Shown here piece after piece: positions 40,890 to 50,085 of a stretch of DNA of 64,000 bases. The notes below the pieces were generated by a model that did not search any database, was not told where the DNA came from, and was given only the letters and a program-made list of their open reading frames with translations. Numbering within the stretch: position 1 is the stretch's first letter; each line of letters starts with the position of its first letter. The stretch comes from Brevundimonas sp. NIBR10 (GTDB taxonomy: Bacteria; Pseudomonadota; Alphaproteobacteria; Caulobacterales; Caulobacteraceae): positions 2,852,001-2,916,000 of the forward strand of contig NZ_CP115464.1 of NCBI RefSeq assembly GCF_027912515.1, read 5' to 3'. A program made the translations under genes and the position numbers.

Positions 40890-43793
40890 ATGCGTTCAGC
40901 ACTCTACAGATTTGGCCTGACCGCCGTGAGCGCGCTTGCGCTGGCACCCGCGGCGATGGCGCAGGCTGTGCCTGCAGCCGAGGCTGTGCCTCAGGAGGCA
41001 TCGGTGGACGATGTCGTGGTGACCGGATCACGGATCGCACGAGACGGTTTTTCGGCACCGACACCGACCACGGTCGTCAGCGCCGAGGTCCTGCTGGAGC
41101 GGGCGACGGTCAACCTGGGTGACGCGCTGAACCGCATTCCCTCGTTCCGTGCCGGTGTCACCCCGGCCGCCGGAGGCATCGGCAATACGGGTGCCTTCCT
41201 TGTTGATCTGCGAGGTCTGGGGCCGGCGCGCACCCTGGTGCTGCTCGAAGGCGGACGACTGGCCCAGACCAACATCCCCGGCCAGGGCAATACGCCGGGT
41301 GCAACCGATCTGAGCGTCATCCCGACGGCCCTTATCCGCAACATCGATGTCGTGACCGGCGGCGCATCGGCCGCCTATGGGTCGGATGCCGTGGCAGGTG
41401 TCGTGAACATCATCCTGGATGACCGCATGGAAGGCGTTCGCGCGACGGTCCAGTACGGTCAGACCGAATACGGTGACGCCCAGAACTATTTCGCCAGTGT
41501 TGCGGGGGGCAGATCTTTCGCCGAGGGACGCGGACACCTCATCGCCGGCCTCGAGTACAATCAGGACGACGGCACCTCCCCCTACAATGACCGGGATTGG
41601 GGCCGCGAGGCGGTGGGCAACAACCCTTTCCCGGTCCGCCCCTCGGGAATTGCCGCCAACGTCGTCGCGCCGAACTCCAGTATTCTGTTCGGCAATGCGA
41701 CCTCAGGCGGTCTGATCGTCACGGCCGGGGGCCTGCGAGGCCTGGCCTTCGTACCGGGCGCCAACGGGGCGGTGACAACCGCAGTCTTCACGCCCGGGCT
41801 CTACGGCAATCTGGGCACGTCGCTGGATGTGTTCACGGACGCCGCCCTGGCCGCCAACGCCGCCGCAGGGATCAATCATCGAAACCTACAGCAACTGAGG
41901 CCCGAAATCGGCCGCGTCAACTTTCTGGCCAAGCTGACCTATGACCTGAATGACAACATCTCGGCCTACATCGAGCCGCTCGTCTCCCAGGCGACAGCCG
42001 ACGGTGTGATCCTGGTCCGCCGTGATGGCGCAGGGGCGGGGCCGGCATTGCCCATCGCCCGCGACAACATCTTCCTGCAACAGGCCCTGACCCCGGCCCA
42101 GTACGCGCTGGTCCCCGCCAACGGCATCTCGATCGGCTATATCGGCAGCGATTTCGGCCCGAACGTCAGCCATATCGTCAAGGATACGGTGCGGCTCCAG
42201 ACCGGTCTTCGTGGCCATTTCGGCGAGACATGGAAATGGGACGCGGCGTTCACCTATGCGTCGAACGTCAGTGACCGGACGATCACCAACAACTTTCTGA
42301 GCACAAATTTCCGCAACGCCATCGACGCAATCTCCGTCGGCGGCGTCACGGTCTGTCGCAATGTCGCGGCGCGCGCGGCGGGTTGCGTTCCTCTGAATAT
42401 CCTGGGGCGTGCCAATCCCTCGGCGGAGGCCCGGGCCTATGTGCTCGGCACGGCGTCGGGCACCAGCGAATCCGGTCTGCGTGAGGTCGTCGCCAACCTT
42501 CAGGGCGAACCCTTCTCGACCTGGGCGGGCCCAGTGTCGATCGGTGTGGGCGTGGAACACCGGATCGAGTCGCTCAAGGTCACGGCTGACCCGATCTCGT
42601 TGGCTGGCGGCTTTTTGACGTCGGGCGGCAGCGCCCTGCCAAGGGTCGAGCAGACTGTCTCGGAAGCCTATGTGGAAACGATCGTGCCCTTGCTCAGGGA
42701 CGTGCCGCTTGCCCAGTCGCTGGACTTCAACGGCGCGGTCCGCGTGACTGACTACAGCACCTCTGGCCAGGTCACGACCTGGAAGGCGGGCCTGACCTGG
42801 GAACCGACGTCGGAGATTACCGTGCGCACCACCCGGTCGCGCGATATCCGGGCCCCCAACCTGCTGGAACTGTTCACGCCCGTGACGTCATCGCTGCCGT
42901 TGCCGGCCGACCCACGGCCAGGCGTCCCTCCGATCACGAATGGGGCAGGCGTGACGGTGGGGGGCAACCCCAACCTGCTTCCCGAAGAATCGACGACCCA
43001 AACTTTTGGTGTGGTTTATCAGCCGCAGTTCATCCGGGGCCTGAAACTGTCGGCCGACTACTACGACATCGAGATTGCTGATGCGATCACCTCGACCTCT
43101 CCCCAGACCGTCATCAACAACTGCCTGCCGGGTGGCGTCTACAACAATGGGCCCTACTGTTCGCTGATCACGTTTGCAGGCAACAACTTCGCGACGGGTC
43201 AGATCACGGCCGTTGTCGGGACAACCGCGAACGTCGCGGCGTTCAAGACCACTGGCGTCGATATCCAGGCCAACTATCGTCGCGATCTCGGCGACTTCAG
43301 CGACCGGCTGGTGGGCCGTGTCGGTTTGAACCTTCAGGCGACCCGGACTTTCGAGTTCCGCACCTCGACGGATGTTTCAGCCCTGTTCCCGAACGGCATC
43401 AACCGTGCGGGCCAGACCGGAGCTCAATTCGGGGGCACCGCAGGTCTGCCGAAATGGCTGGTCAACACGTCGGTGTCCTACGAACTGGATCGCCTTTCCG
43501 TGAATGCGGCTGCGCGCTTCATCGCCGAAAGCCGTCAGAACAAGGGGCTGATCGGACCGGACTCGGACGCTTACAGTCCTGCCCTGGTCAATAGCATCAA
43601 CAACAACATGATCGCAGCCGTCACCTACGTCGATCTGGGCGTTCGCTACAATCTGGGCGACGAGAACAAGCGCGAAATCTTCTTCAACCTCGATAATGTC
43701 TTTGACAAGCAGCCGCCTCAACCGGCGTTTGGTACGGCCTACTATGACCTGCTTGGCCGCGCCTTCAAGGCCGGCATCCGGGTCAGCTTCTAA
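40890..43793 (+). CDS. TonB-dependent receptor, hexuronate locus
   Basis: A 967-residue outer-membrane receptor of the large oligosaccharide type: signal peptide about 1-24, a TonB-box-like segment 'DDVVVTGSRIARDG', a plug ('ATVNLGDALNRIPSFR', 'VDLRGLGPARTLVLLEGGRL', 'IRNIDVVTGGASAAYGSDAVAGVVNIILDD'), and a barrel ending in 'DLLGRAFKAGIRVSF' with C-terminal phenylalanine. ATG 40890 follows GGGGAGA. Divergent from manD and followed by ExuT and a GH2 enzyme, so it likely imports a glucuronate-containing oligosaccharide. The exact substrate is unknown. Confidence 0.9.
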   Translation: MRSALYRFGLTAVSALALAPAAMAQAVPAAEAVPQEASVDDVVVTGSRIARDGFSAPTPTTVVSAEVLLERATVNLGDALNRIPSFRAGVTPAAGGIGNTGAFLVDLRGLGPARTLVLLEGGRLAQTNIPGQGNTPGATDLSVIPTALIRNIDVVTGGASAAYGSDAVAGVVNIILDDRMEGVRATVQYGQTEYGDAQNYFASVAGGRSFAEGRGHLIAGLEYNQDDGTSPYNDRDWGREAVGNNPFPVRPSGIAANVVAPNSSILFGNATSGGLIVTAGGLRGLAFVPGANGAVTTAVFTPGLYGNLGTSLDVFTDAALAANAAAGINHRNLQQLRPEIGRVNFLAKLTYDLNDNISAYIEPLVSQATADGVILVRRDGAGAGPALPIARDNIFLQQALTPAQYALVPANGISIGYIGSDFGPNVSHIVKDTVRLQTGLRGHFGETWKWDAAFTYASNVSDRTITNNFLSTNFRNAIDAISVGGVTVCRNVAARAAGCVPLNILGRANPSAEARAYVLGTASGTSESGLREVVANLQGEPFSTWAGPVSIGVGVEHRIESLKVTADPISLAGGFLTSGGSALPRVEQTVSEAYVETIVPLLRDVPLAQSLDFNGAVRVTDYSTSGQVTTWKAGLTWEPTSEITVRTTRSRDIRAPNLLELFTPVTSSLPLPADPRPGVPPITNGAGVTVGGNPNLLPEESTTQTFGVVYQPQFIRGLKLSADYYDIEIADAITSTSPQTVINNCLPGGVYNNGPYCSLITFAGNNFATGQITAVVGTTANVAAFKTTGVDIQANYRRDLGDFSDRLVGRVGLNLQATRTFEFRTSTDVSALFPNGINRAGQTGAQFGGTAGLPKWLVNTSVSYELDRLSVNAAARFIAESRQNKGLIGPDSDAYSPALVNSINNNMIAAVTYVDLGVRYNLGDENKREIFFNLDNVFDKQPPQPAFGTAYYDLLGRAFKAGIRVSF

Positions 43794-43810
43794 GACGCGG
43801 CGTCGTAAGC

Positions 43811-43841
43811 GGCGGATCGGAACGGCGTGTTCCGGTCCGCC
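43811..43841. repeat. Strong stem-loop between TonB receptor and exuT
   Basis: Two 13-base arms (GGCGGATCGGAAC and GTTCCGGTCCGCC, one G-U/T-G wobble) with a 5-base loop, 17 bases after the receptor stop and 76 before exuT. No T-run follows, so it is more likely an mRNA-stabilising or attenuating stem inside the operon than a terminator. Confidence 0.55.
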
Positions 43842-43916
43842 TCCCGCACGACGCGGAAACTGGGGACATGACGGCCAATCGGCCGCGTCTCGCTGCGAAG
43901 GACGTCAGTACCCGGC

Positions 43917-45239
43917 ATGACTGCAGATTCCACGTCAGGTCCATCAGGCCCGATCTCGATCAAGGCGCCGTCGCCGGGCAAGTACCGGTGGCTGATCATG
44001 TGGCTGCTGTTCGCGGCCATGGTGATCAACTACGTCGACCGGCAGATGATCGGGGTGCTGAAGCCCACCCTGTCGACGGAGTTCGGCTGGTCCGAGACGG
44101 ACTATGCCGACATCGTCTTCTGGTTCCAGGCCTCCTACGCCCTGTTCTATGCGATCTGGGGCCGGTTGATGGACAAGATCGGGGCCCGGTTCGGCCTGGG
44201 CATCGCCTTCGCCATCTGGCAGGTCGGCCACATCCTGCACGGCGGGGCGCGCGACCTGACGCATTTCATCATGGCGCGGATGCTGCTGGGCGTCGGCGAG
44301 GCCGGCGGCTTTCCCGGCGGGATCAAGGCCGTGACCGAGTGGTTCCCGAAGAAGGAACGCGCCTTGGCCACCGGCCTGTTCAACGCCGGCACCAATATCG
44401 GCGCGATCGTCACGCCCCTGCTGGTGCCCGCCCTGGTGCTGGCCTTCGGCTGGCAGATGGCCTTTGTGATCACCGGCCTGATGGGGCTGATCTGGCTGCC
44501 GATCTGGCTGCTGGTCTATCGCAAGCCGCGTGACCAGAAGCGCCTGTCGGCCACCGAACTGGCCTATATCGAACAGGACCCGGCCGATCCGGCCGAGAAG
44601 GTGGGCTGGCTCAAGCTGCTGACCGTCAAGGAAACCTGGGCCTATGCCGGCGGCAAATTCCTGATCGACCCGGTCTGGTGGATGTTCCTGTTCTGGCTGC
44701 CGGACTTCCTGGGCAAGCGCTACGGACTGGACCTGAAAACCTTCGGCCCGCCGCTGGTGGCAATCTATCTGCTCAGCGACGTCGGCTCGGTCGGGGGTGG
44801 CTGGCTGTCGTCGCGGATGATGCACAAGGGGATCAGCCTGAACCGGGCGCGCAAGACCACCATGCTGATCTGCGCCCTGCTGGCCGTGCCCGTGATGTTC
44901 GCGGCCTATGCCTCCAACGTCTGGATCGCGGTCCTGATCATCGGCGTGGCGACGGCCGCTCACCAGGGCTTCTCGGCCAACCTCTATGCCATGCCCGGCG
45001 ACGTCTTCCCGCGCTCGGCCGTGGGGTCGGTCGTGGGCATCGGCGGGATGCTGGGCGGCATCGGCGGCATGGTCTTCTCCAAATACGTCGGCCAGGTGCT
45101 GGAGAAGATCGGCACCTATACCCCCATCTTTGTGGTCGCCGGCACGGTCTATCTGCTGGCCCTGCTGCTGATCCATGTGATCTCGCCGCGGTACGCACCG
45201 GCGCGCCTTGGCGACGGTGCCCAATCTCCACCTCCCTGA
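43917..45239 (+). CDS. exuT: MFS hexuronate transporter (ExuT-like, ACS family)
   Basis: A 440-residue 12-helix major facilitator transporter of the anion:cation symporter family. Signs: 'KYRWLIMWLLFAAMVINYVDRQMIGVLKPTL' as helix 1, 'YALFYAIWGRLMDKIGARFGLGIAFAIWQVGHILHG', 'ARMLLGVGEAGGFPGGIKAVTEWFPKKERALATGLFNAG' and a second half starting 'FLIDPVWWMFLFWLPDFLGKRYGLDL'. Expected to take hexuronate from periplasm to cytoplasm for UxaC. Follows the receptor; aldohexuronate specificity is inferred from context. Confidence 0.87.
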   Translation: MTADSTSGPSGPISIKAPSPGKYRWLIMWLLFAAMVINYVDRQMIGVLKPTLSTEFGWSETDYADIVFWFQASYALFYAIWGRLMDKIGARFGLGIAFAIWQVGHILHGGARDLTHFIMARMLLGVGEAGGFPGGIKAVTEWFPKKERALATGLFNAGTNIGAIVTPLLVPALVLAFGWQMAFVITGLMGLIWLPIWLLVYRKPRDQKRLSATELAYIEQDPADPAEKVGWLKLLTVKETWAYAGGKFLIDPVWWMFLFWLPDFLGKRYGLDLKTFGPPLVAIYLLSDVGSVGGGWLSSRMMHKGISLNRARKTTMLICALLAVPVMFAAYASNVWIAVLIIGVATAAHQGFSANLYAMPGDVFPRSAVGSVVGIGGMLGGIGGMVFSKYVGQVLEKIGTYTPIFVVAGTVYLLALLLIHVISPRYAPARLGDGAQSPPP

Positions 45240-45271
45240 CCTGTCCTGAGTAAGTCTTTTCGGAGTTGATG

Positions 45272-47989
45272 ATGAAAGCCCTCCTTCTGGTCACCGCAGC
45301 AGCGGGCGTACTTTCCGCCTGTGCGGGTCCCATAGCGCTCGGCGGGTCCGTCGCCCCGGCTTCAGCCAACCGCCCGGCCGAGGCTTCGACATTGCGGATA
45401 ACGCTGCCACTGGCGTCGGGATGGCGGTTCCGCCAGGACGACGGCCTTCAAGGTGCGGAACAGCCCGACTTTGCCGACCAGGCGTGGGAACGGGTTCAGG
45501 TGCCGCACACGTGGAACCGCGTCGGAAACTATCTCGATACGTCCAGACCGCATCCGAACACCGTCGATACGATCAACAAGACGCAAGGGATCGGCTGGTA
45601 CCGGCTGACTTTCACGCCGCCGTCGACATTGGAGGGAAAGAGGGCCTGGCTCCAGTTCGACGCGGCCAGCCGCACCGCCGAAGTCTGGCTGAACGGCGTC
45701 CGCCTGGGAGATCACCGGGGCGGGTTCTCCCGCTTTCGTCTTGATGCCACCGCCGCGATCAGGCCCGGCCAGGCGAACGTCCTGGTCGTGAAGACTGACA
45801 ACAGTGACCCGAACACCAGCCCTTCGACACGGGATGTCCTGCCTCTGAAGGGCGATTTCTTCGTTCACGGCGGCCTGTACAGGCCGGTCGCCCTGATCGG
45901 GACCAGCCCGATCCACATCGATATGGAAGATTTCGGCGGTCCTGGCGTCTACGCGACCACCACGAAGATCGAAGGAGACAGGGCCGAGATCGAGGTCCAG
46001 ACGCGGCTACGGAACGACGGTCCGAAGGCCGAAGCCGTGACGATCATGGCCCAACTCGTCGACGTGTCCGGTCGGGTGGCTGTGCAGGAATCCCAGGTCA
46101 TCCGCGTCGAAGCGGGGCAGGGGGGAACCTCGATTCAGACGCTCGTGCTCGATGACGCACGGCTGTGGCAGGGTGTCGAAGACCCGTACCTGTATCGGCT
46201 GGAGGTCGAGGTCCGGGACAGCAAAGGCACGCCGGTCGATGCCCATGATCAGCCGTTCGGTGTTCGCCAGATCCGGATTGATCCCGAAAAGGGGGTGTTC
46301 CTCAACGGTCGTCAAACGCCTCTTCGCGGTGTGGGATATCATCAGGACCGGGAAGGGGAGGGCTGGGCGGTCAGTCCGGAACAGGTCGAGGAGGACGTCA
46401 GGACGCTGCTGGAGATGGGCGCCAATACGATCCGTCTGACCCACTATCAGCATGGTCCGGTCATTCACGAACTGGCCGATCGCTACGGCCTGATCCTGTG
46501 GGACGAGATCCCGTTGGTGTCCGCCTGGACCAACGGCGGCGCGGCGGAGCCGTCAGAGGCTCTGCTGGCCGACGCCGACCGGCAGCTGGCCGAGTTGATC
46601 CGCCAGAACCAGAACCACGCCTCGGTCATGACCTGGGGCATCGCGAACGAAGTCGATTTCGGCAACTCCCTTCCCGGATTTCTGACCGGCGGTGTTTCGG
46701 TCGTCCCGCCCGACCCCATGCCGCTGCTGAACAGGCTCGACGATCTGGCAAAGACGCTCGATCCCTCGCGCCCGACGGCGCTGGCCAACTGCTGCGAGGG
46801 TCGGATTTTTGCCGCGGACGCCGCTGTGCCGACCACGGCGGTCGCTGCGGACCTGAACGGTGCCAATCGGTACTTCGGCTGGTATTATGGTCGCCCCGAG
46901 GAACTGGGCCCGCACCTGGACCGGTTCAGAAGTCTGAGGCCCGACCAGCCGATCTCGTTGAGTGAATACGGTGCCGGCGGTGCCGTCACCATGCATACCG
47001 ACAACCCGCTGGGCGGTCCCGTCGACATGCGTGGTCGCAGCCAGCCCGAGGAGTACCAGTCCTGGGTCCATGAGGAGAACTGGCGCCAGATCAAGGATCG
47101 ATCCTACCTGTGGGCGACCTGGCTTTGGGTCGGCTTCGACTTTGCCACGACCATTCGCCGCGAAGGGGATGCCGACGACATCAACACCAAGGGCCTGGTC
47201 ACCTATGACCGGGCTGTCCGCAAGGACGCCTTCTATTTCTACAAGGCCAACTGGAGCGGTTCGCCCACGGTCCATATCAACGGGAGGCGCTACACCGACC
47301 GGGCCTACCAATTCGTCGACATGAGCGTCTACAGCAACGCCGCGTCTACGGATCTGCTCGTAAATGGCGAGAGCGTCGGCGTCAGGACCGCCTGTCCCCA
47401 GTTCACCTGTAGCTGGCGAATCAAGCTGGCTCCCGGCCAGAACCGTGTCGTTGCACGAGGCGCTTTCGCCGATGGACCGGTGCAGGATGAGGTCGAATGG
47501 ACCTTGGATGAAGAAGCGGCCCGTGCGGTCCGGATTGACAGTGGGGCCTTGATGGCAGCCCGGTCACCAAGAGGTCGGTTCGGCTCGGACACCTTCTTCG
47601 AGGGAGGGACGGCGGGCACGACCGACATTCCGCCCGCCGGCTATGGCCGACCAGCCACGGCACGACCGATCGTCGGGTCCGATACGGACGTGGCCCGCAC
47701 CTTCCGGAGCGGCACCTTCACATATGCCGTACCGCTGGCCGACGGCGATTATACGGTCACCCTGACTTTCGTCGAACCCCAGGCCGATGTCGGAGAAAGG
47801 GTGTTCGATGTGCTGGCCGATGGTAAGACCGTTCTGACGGGACTCGATGTGCGCGTGCTGTCCGGCGGCCTCCTGACCGAACTCAAGCGGGAAGTTCGCG
47901 TGACGGTGCGCAACGGTATCCTGACGCTGCGGTTTGAGCCCAAAACGGGGGATGCGATCGTCTCCGGGATCGAAATCGTGCGGAACTGA
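45272..47989 (+). CDS. GH2-family glycosidase lipoprotein with C-terminal malectin-like domain
   Basis: A 905-residue exported lipoprotein (lipobox LSAC, about residues 13-16). GH2 domains in order: sugar-binding (about 45-215), immunoglobulin-like (215-325), TIM barrel (325-640). Acid/base glutamate E460 lies in 'MTWGIANEVDFG' and the nucleophile E565 in 'ISLSEYGAGG'. A malectin-like carbohydrate-binding domain follows near the end (about 760-905; 'ARTFRSGTFTYAVPLADGDYTVTLTFVEP'). GH2 includes beta-galactosidases and beta-glucuronidases; hexuronate neighbours suggest beta-glucuronidase. The start ATG 45272 is 6 bases after GGAG; TTG 45266 and ATG 45269 are possible. Confidence 0.88.
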   Translation: MKALLLVTAAAGVLSACAGPIALGGSVAPASANRPAEASTLRITLPLASGWRFRQDDGLQGAEQPDFADQAWERVQVPHTWNRVGNYLDTSRPHPNTVDTINKTQGIGWYRLTFTPPSTLEGKRAWLQFDAASRTAEVWLNGVRLGDHRGGFSRFRLDATAAIRPGQANVLVVKTDNSDPNTSPSTRDVLPLKGDFFVHGGLYRPVALIGTSPIHIDMEDFGGPGVYATTTKIEGDRAEIEVQTRLRNDGPKAEAVTIMAQLVDVSGRVAVQESQVIRVEAGQGGTSIQTLVLDDARLWQGVEDPYLYRLEVEVRDSKGTPVDAHDQPFGVRQIRIDPEKGVFLNGRQTPLRGVGYHQDREGEGWAVSPEQVEEDVRTLLEMGANTIRLTHYQHGPVIHELADRYGLILWDEIPLVSAWTNGGAAEPSEALLADADRQLAELIRQNQNHASVMTWGIANEVDFGNSLPGFLTGGVSVVPPDPMPLLNRLDDLAKTLDPSRPTALANCCEGRIFAADAAVPTTAVAADLNGANRYFGWYYGRPEELGPHLDRFRSLRPDQPISLSEYGAGGAVTMHTDNPLGGPVDMRGRSQPEEYQSWVHEENWRQIKDRSYLWATWLWVGFDFATTIRREGDADDINTKGLVTYDRAVRKDAFYFYKANWSGSPTVHINGRRYTDRAYQFVDMSVYSNAASTDLLVNGESVGVRTACPQFTCSWRIKLAPGQNRVVARGAFADGPVQDEVEWTLDEEAARAVRIDSGALMAARSPRGRFGSDTFFEGGTAGTTDIPPAGYGRPATARPIVGSDTDVARTFRSGTFTYAVPLADGDYTVTLTFVEPQADVGERVFDVLADGKTVLTGLDVRVLSGGLLTELKREVRVTVRNGILTLRFEPKTGDAIVSGIEIVRN

Positions 47990-48014
47990 AGCCGAGGCGG
48001 CCGATTGACGACGA

Positions 48015-48034
48015 CAGGGTGGCCTGTCACCCTG
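48015..48034. repeat. Stem-loop between GH2 gene and FadR-type regulator
   Basis: CAGGGTG-N6-CACCCTG, perfect 7-base arms, 26 bases past the GH2 stop and 29 before the regulator start. Immediately after it lies CTGGTAAGGCC, which partly resembles the TTGGTNNNGCCAA operator; autoregulation is possible but weakly supported. Confidence 0.4.
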
Positions 48035-48063
48035 AACTGGTAAGGCCTTTTATTGGAATCCTG

Positions 48064-48867
48064 ATGTCTGCACGCCCGATCGCGACCCGTCCGGCCGTCG
48101 ATGGTGAGCCTGACGAACAGTCCGTGCAGCCGGATCGGCTGTACCAGAAACTGGCGCGCAAGCTGTTCGACGAACTGGCCTCCGGCAAGTTCAAGGTCGG
48201 CGATCGCCTTCCGGCCGAGCGCGAGCTCGCCGCTGAGTATGGGGTCAGCCGTCCGGCAGTGCGCGAGGCGATCATCTCGCTCGAGGTTCAGGGGCTGATC
48301 GAGGTTCGGATCGGATCGGGTGCCTATGTGATGCGACTGCCCGGCGACCGGGATCAGCCCGGGTTCGGCGTGTCAGCCTTCGAACTGACCGAGGCTCGAT
48401 TGCTGGTCGAGGGCGAGGCTGCCGGTCTGGCTGCGACCTTCATCACCGACGAGGAGCTGGCGGAACTGGACGAACTCGTTCGCCAGATCGAGGATGAGAA
48501 CCGCCGGCCCGGCGTCAGCGAGACGGCCGACAGGGCTTTTCACATGGCCATCGCTGCCGCCAGCCGAAACGCCGCCGTCGTCCACATGGTCGCCGAGTTG
48601 TGGAGGCTGCGCTCCGAAGCCCCTGAGTGCGCCTTGCTTCACGCCAAGGCGCGAACCGCCAACGTTCGGCCCGTGGTCGAGGAACACCTGGCGATTGTCG
48701 AGGCCCTGAGGGCTCATGATCCGGCCCGGGCCAGGTTGGCCATGCGCGCGCATCTTGGGCAGGTGATCGAACACCTGCTGTTCGCGACGGAGGAAGAAGC
48801 GTTGGCTACGGCTCGCCTTGCGATCGCCTCGACCCGCGCCCGCTACGCACGTTCGCTCGCGCTTTAG
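48064..48867 (+). CDS. FadR-subfamily GntR regulator, probable UxuR-like hexuronate regulator
   Basis: A 267-residue regulator: N-terminal winged helix (about 20-90; 'GDRLPAERELAAEYGVSRPAVREAIISLEVQGLIEVRIGSGAYVM') and an FCD effector domain ('ELTEARLLVEGEAAGLAATFITDEELAELDELV', 'DRAFHMAIAAASRNAAVVHMV', 'EEHLAIVEALRAHDPARARLAMRAHLGQV'). ExuR/UxuR are members of this subfamily. Downstream of the GH2 gene on the same strand. Three TTGGTNNNGCCAA sites nearby are candidate targets. ATG 48064 is chosen; an earlier GTG at 48019 adds a non-conserved leader. Confidence 0.87.
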   Translation: MSARPIATRPAVDGEPDEQSVQPDRLYQKLARKLFDELASGKFKVGDRLPAERELAAEYGVSRPAVREAIISLEVQGLIEVRIGSGAYVMRLPGDRDQPGFGVSAFELTEARLLVEGEAAGLAATFITDEELAELDELVRQIEDENRRPGVSETADRAFHMAIAAASRNAAVVHMVAELWRLRSEAPECALLHAKARTANVRPVVEEHLAIVEALRAHDPARARLAMRAHLGQVIEHLLFATEEEALATARLAIASTRARYARSLAL

Positions 48868-48885
48868 GCAAGGCAGCCCGGATCG

Positions 48886-49935
48886 TCAGCCGAAGATTCC
48901 GGTTCTGCGGGCCCAGGTGTCGAAGGCGTCCGGCCAATGCGATGCAGGCCGGTCATCGGGGAGGGACAGCCCGAACCCGTGCCCACCCTCCTGATAGACG
49001 TGCATCTCGACCGGGACGCCAGCGGCCTTGCAGGCTGTGAACATGGCCAGGCTGTGGGAGACCGGCACGGTGTCGTCATCGGCCGCGTGCACGAGAAAGA
49101 CGGGCGGCAGTCCCGATCGGACGCGCTGGTCCAGCGGGCGCAGGTCGCCGGGGCTGGCGTCGCCCTGGGGACGGTTGCCCATGCTCATGGCGGCATAGCA
49201 AAGACAGGCGAAGTCTGGCCGCGCCGAAAGGCCATCCGCGGCGTCGATGGCCGCATAGATCTGATCGTCGAAACGCGTCACGGCGGCGGCGGCCAGGTTT
49301 CCACCGGCTGAAAATCCCATCACGCCGATGCGAGCGACGTCGAGGTTCCAGGTCGCGGCACGTGCGCGAACCAGCCGGATAGCACGCTGAATATCCTGGA
49401 CCGGTGCGTCGTATCCCGAGGCCCAGCCATCGGCGGGAAGTCGATAGTTCAGCACGAAGGCCGTGACGCCAGACTGGTTCAGCCGCCGTGCCGGGGCCGC
49501 GCCCTCCTTGTCGATTGCCAACCGGAAATAACCGCCGCCGGGCGCGATGATCACCGCAGCGCCGTTCGGCACCGCCGGGCGAAAGACTTCGAGAATGGGT
49601 TGGTTGACGTGCAGGATAGCCCGGTCATGGCCGCCGGGCGCGCCGCGCTCGAGAACCAGACGTGCGGCCTCGGTGTGGGCCGCGTCAGGCATTTTGGCTT
49701 CAGGCCAGAGGGGAAAGCTGGCGTCGGATATGATGCCCTGGGGTTCCGGTGCCGACGGTATGACGACCGGGGCGGCAGGGGTTCCCGCAAGGTCGGGGCC
49801 GGCGGCGGGCCAGGATGTCGGCCAGCTGCGGCCTTGTGGCGGACTGGTCTGGGCGAGTGCTGCAGTGCCGAGTGCGGCCGTGGACAGGCCTGCTGCGGAA
49901 AGGAGGGTCCGGCGGCTGAGCAGAACGGATGTCAT
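48886..49935 (-). CDS. Exported alpha/beta-hydrolase, probable acetyl-xylan-type esterase
   Basis: A 349-residue serine esterase of the BD-FAE/endo-xylanase-B-like group. Signal peptide about 1-29 with a twin-arginine pair (LSRRTLLSAAGL); oxyanion loop 'APGGGYF' (131-137); nucleophile S209 in 'GVMGFSAGGN'; acid in 'HAADDDTVPVSH'; histidine in 'EGGHGFGLSL'. A TTGGTNNNGCCAA site lies about 119 bases upstream, linking it to hexuronate control. It may remove acetyl or feruloyl groups from glucuronoxylan fragments. The regulator at 48064 converges on it. Confidence 0.85.
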   Translation of the reverse strand: MTSVLLSRRTLLSAAGLSTAALGTAALAQTSPPQGRSWPTSWPAAGPDLAGTPAAPVVIPSAPEPQGIISDASFPLWPEAKMPDAAHTEAARLVLERGAPGGHDRAILHVNQPILEVFRPAVPNGAAVIIAPGGGYFRLAIDKEGAAPARRLNQSGVTAFVLNYRLPADGWASGYDAPVQDIQRAIRLVRARAATWNLDVARIGVMGFSAGGNLAAAAVTRFDDQIYAAIDAADGLSARPDFACLCYAAMSMGNRPQGDASPGDLRPLDQRVRSGLPPVFLVHAADDDTVPVSHSLAMFTACKAAGVPVEMHVYQEGGHGFGLSLPDDRPASHWPDAFDTWARRTGIFG

Positions 49936-50053
49936 GGGCTTTCCAAACGAAAATGAGGATCAGCGGCCGTCTCGCAAACTTCGGAGACCGCGGGCGGGAG
50001 CCACTTCAGGCAGGCCACCCCAAAGGCTAGTCCAGATAGCACGGCTTCGGATA

Positions 50054-50066
50054 TTGGTCATGCCAA
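50054..50066. promoter_or_regulatory. Putative UxuR/FadR-type operator 3, upstream of the esterase
   Basis: TTGGTCATGCCAA, third copy of the TTGGTNNNGCCAA pattern, 119 bases upstream of the esterase start and just beyond the stop side of the FAH-family gene (50086). Its context suggests esterase control by the same regulator as manD and the receptor. Confidence 0.55.
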
Positions 50067-50085
50067 TTCTGTGCGGCGCGCGGGG

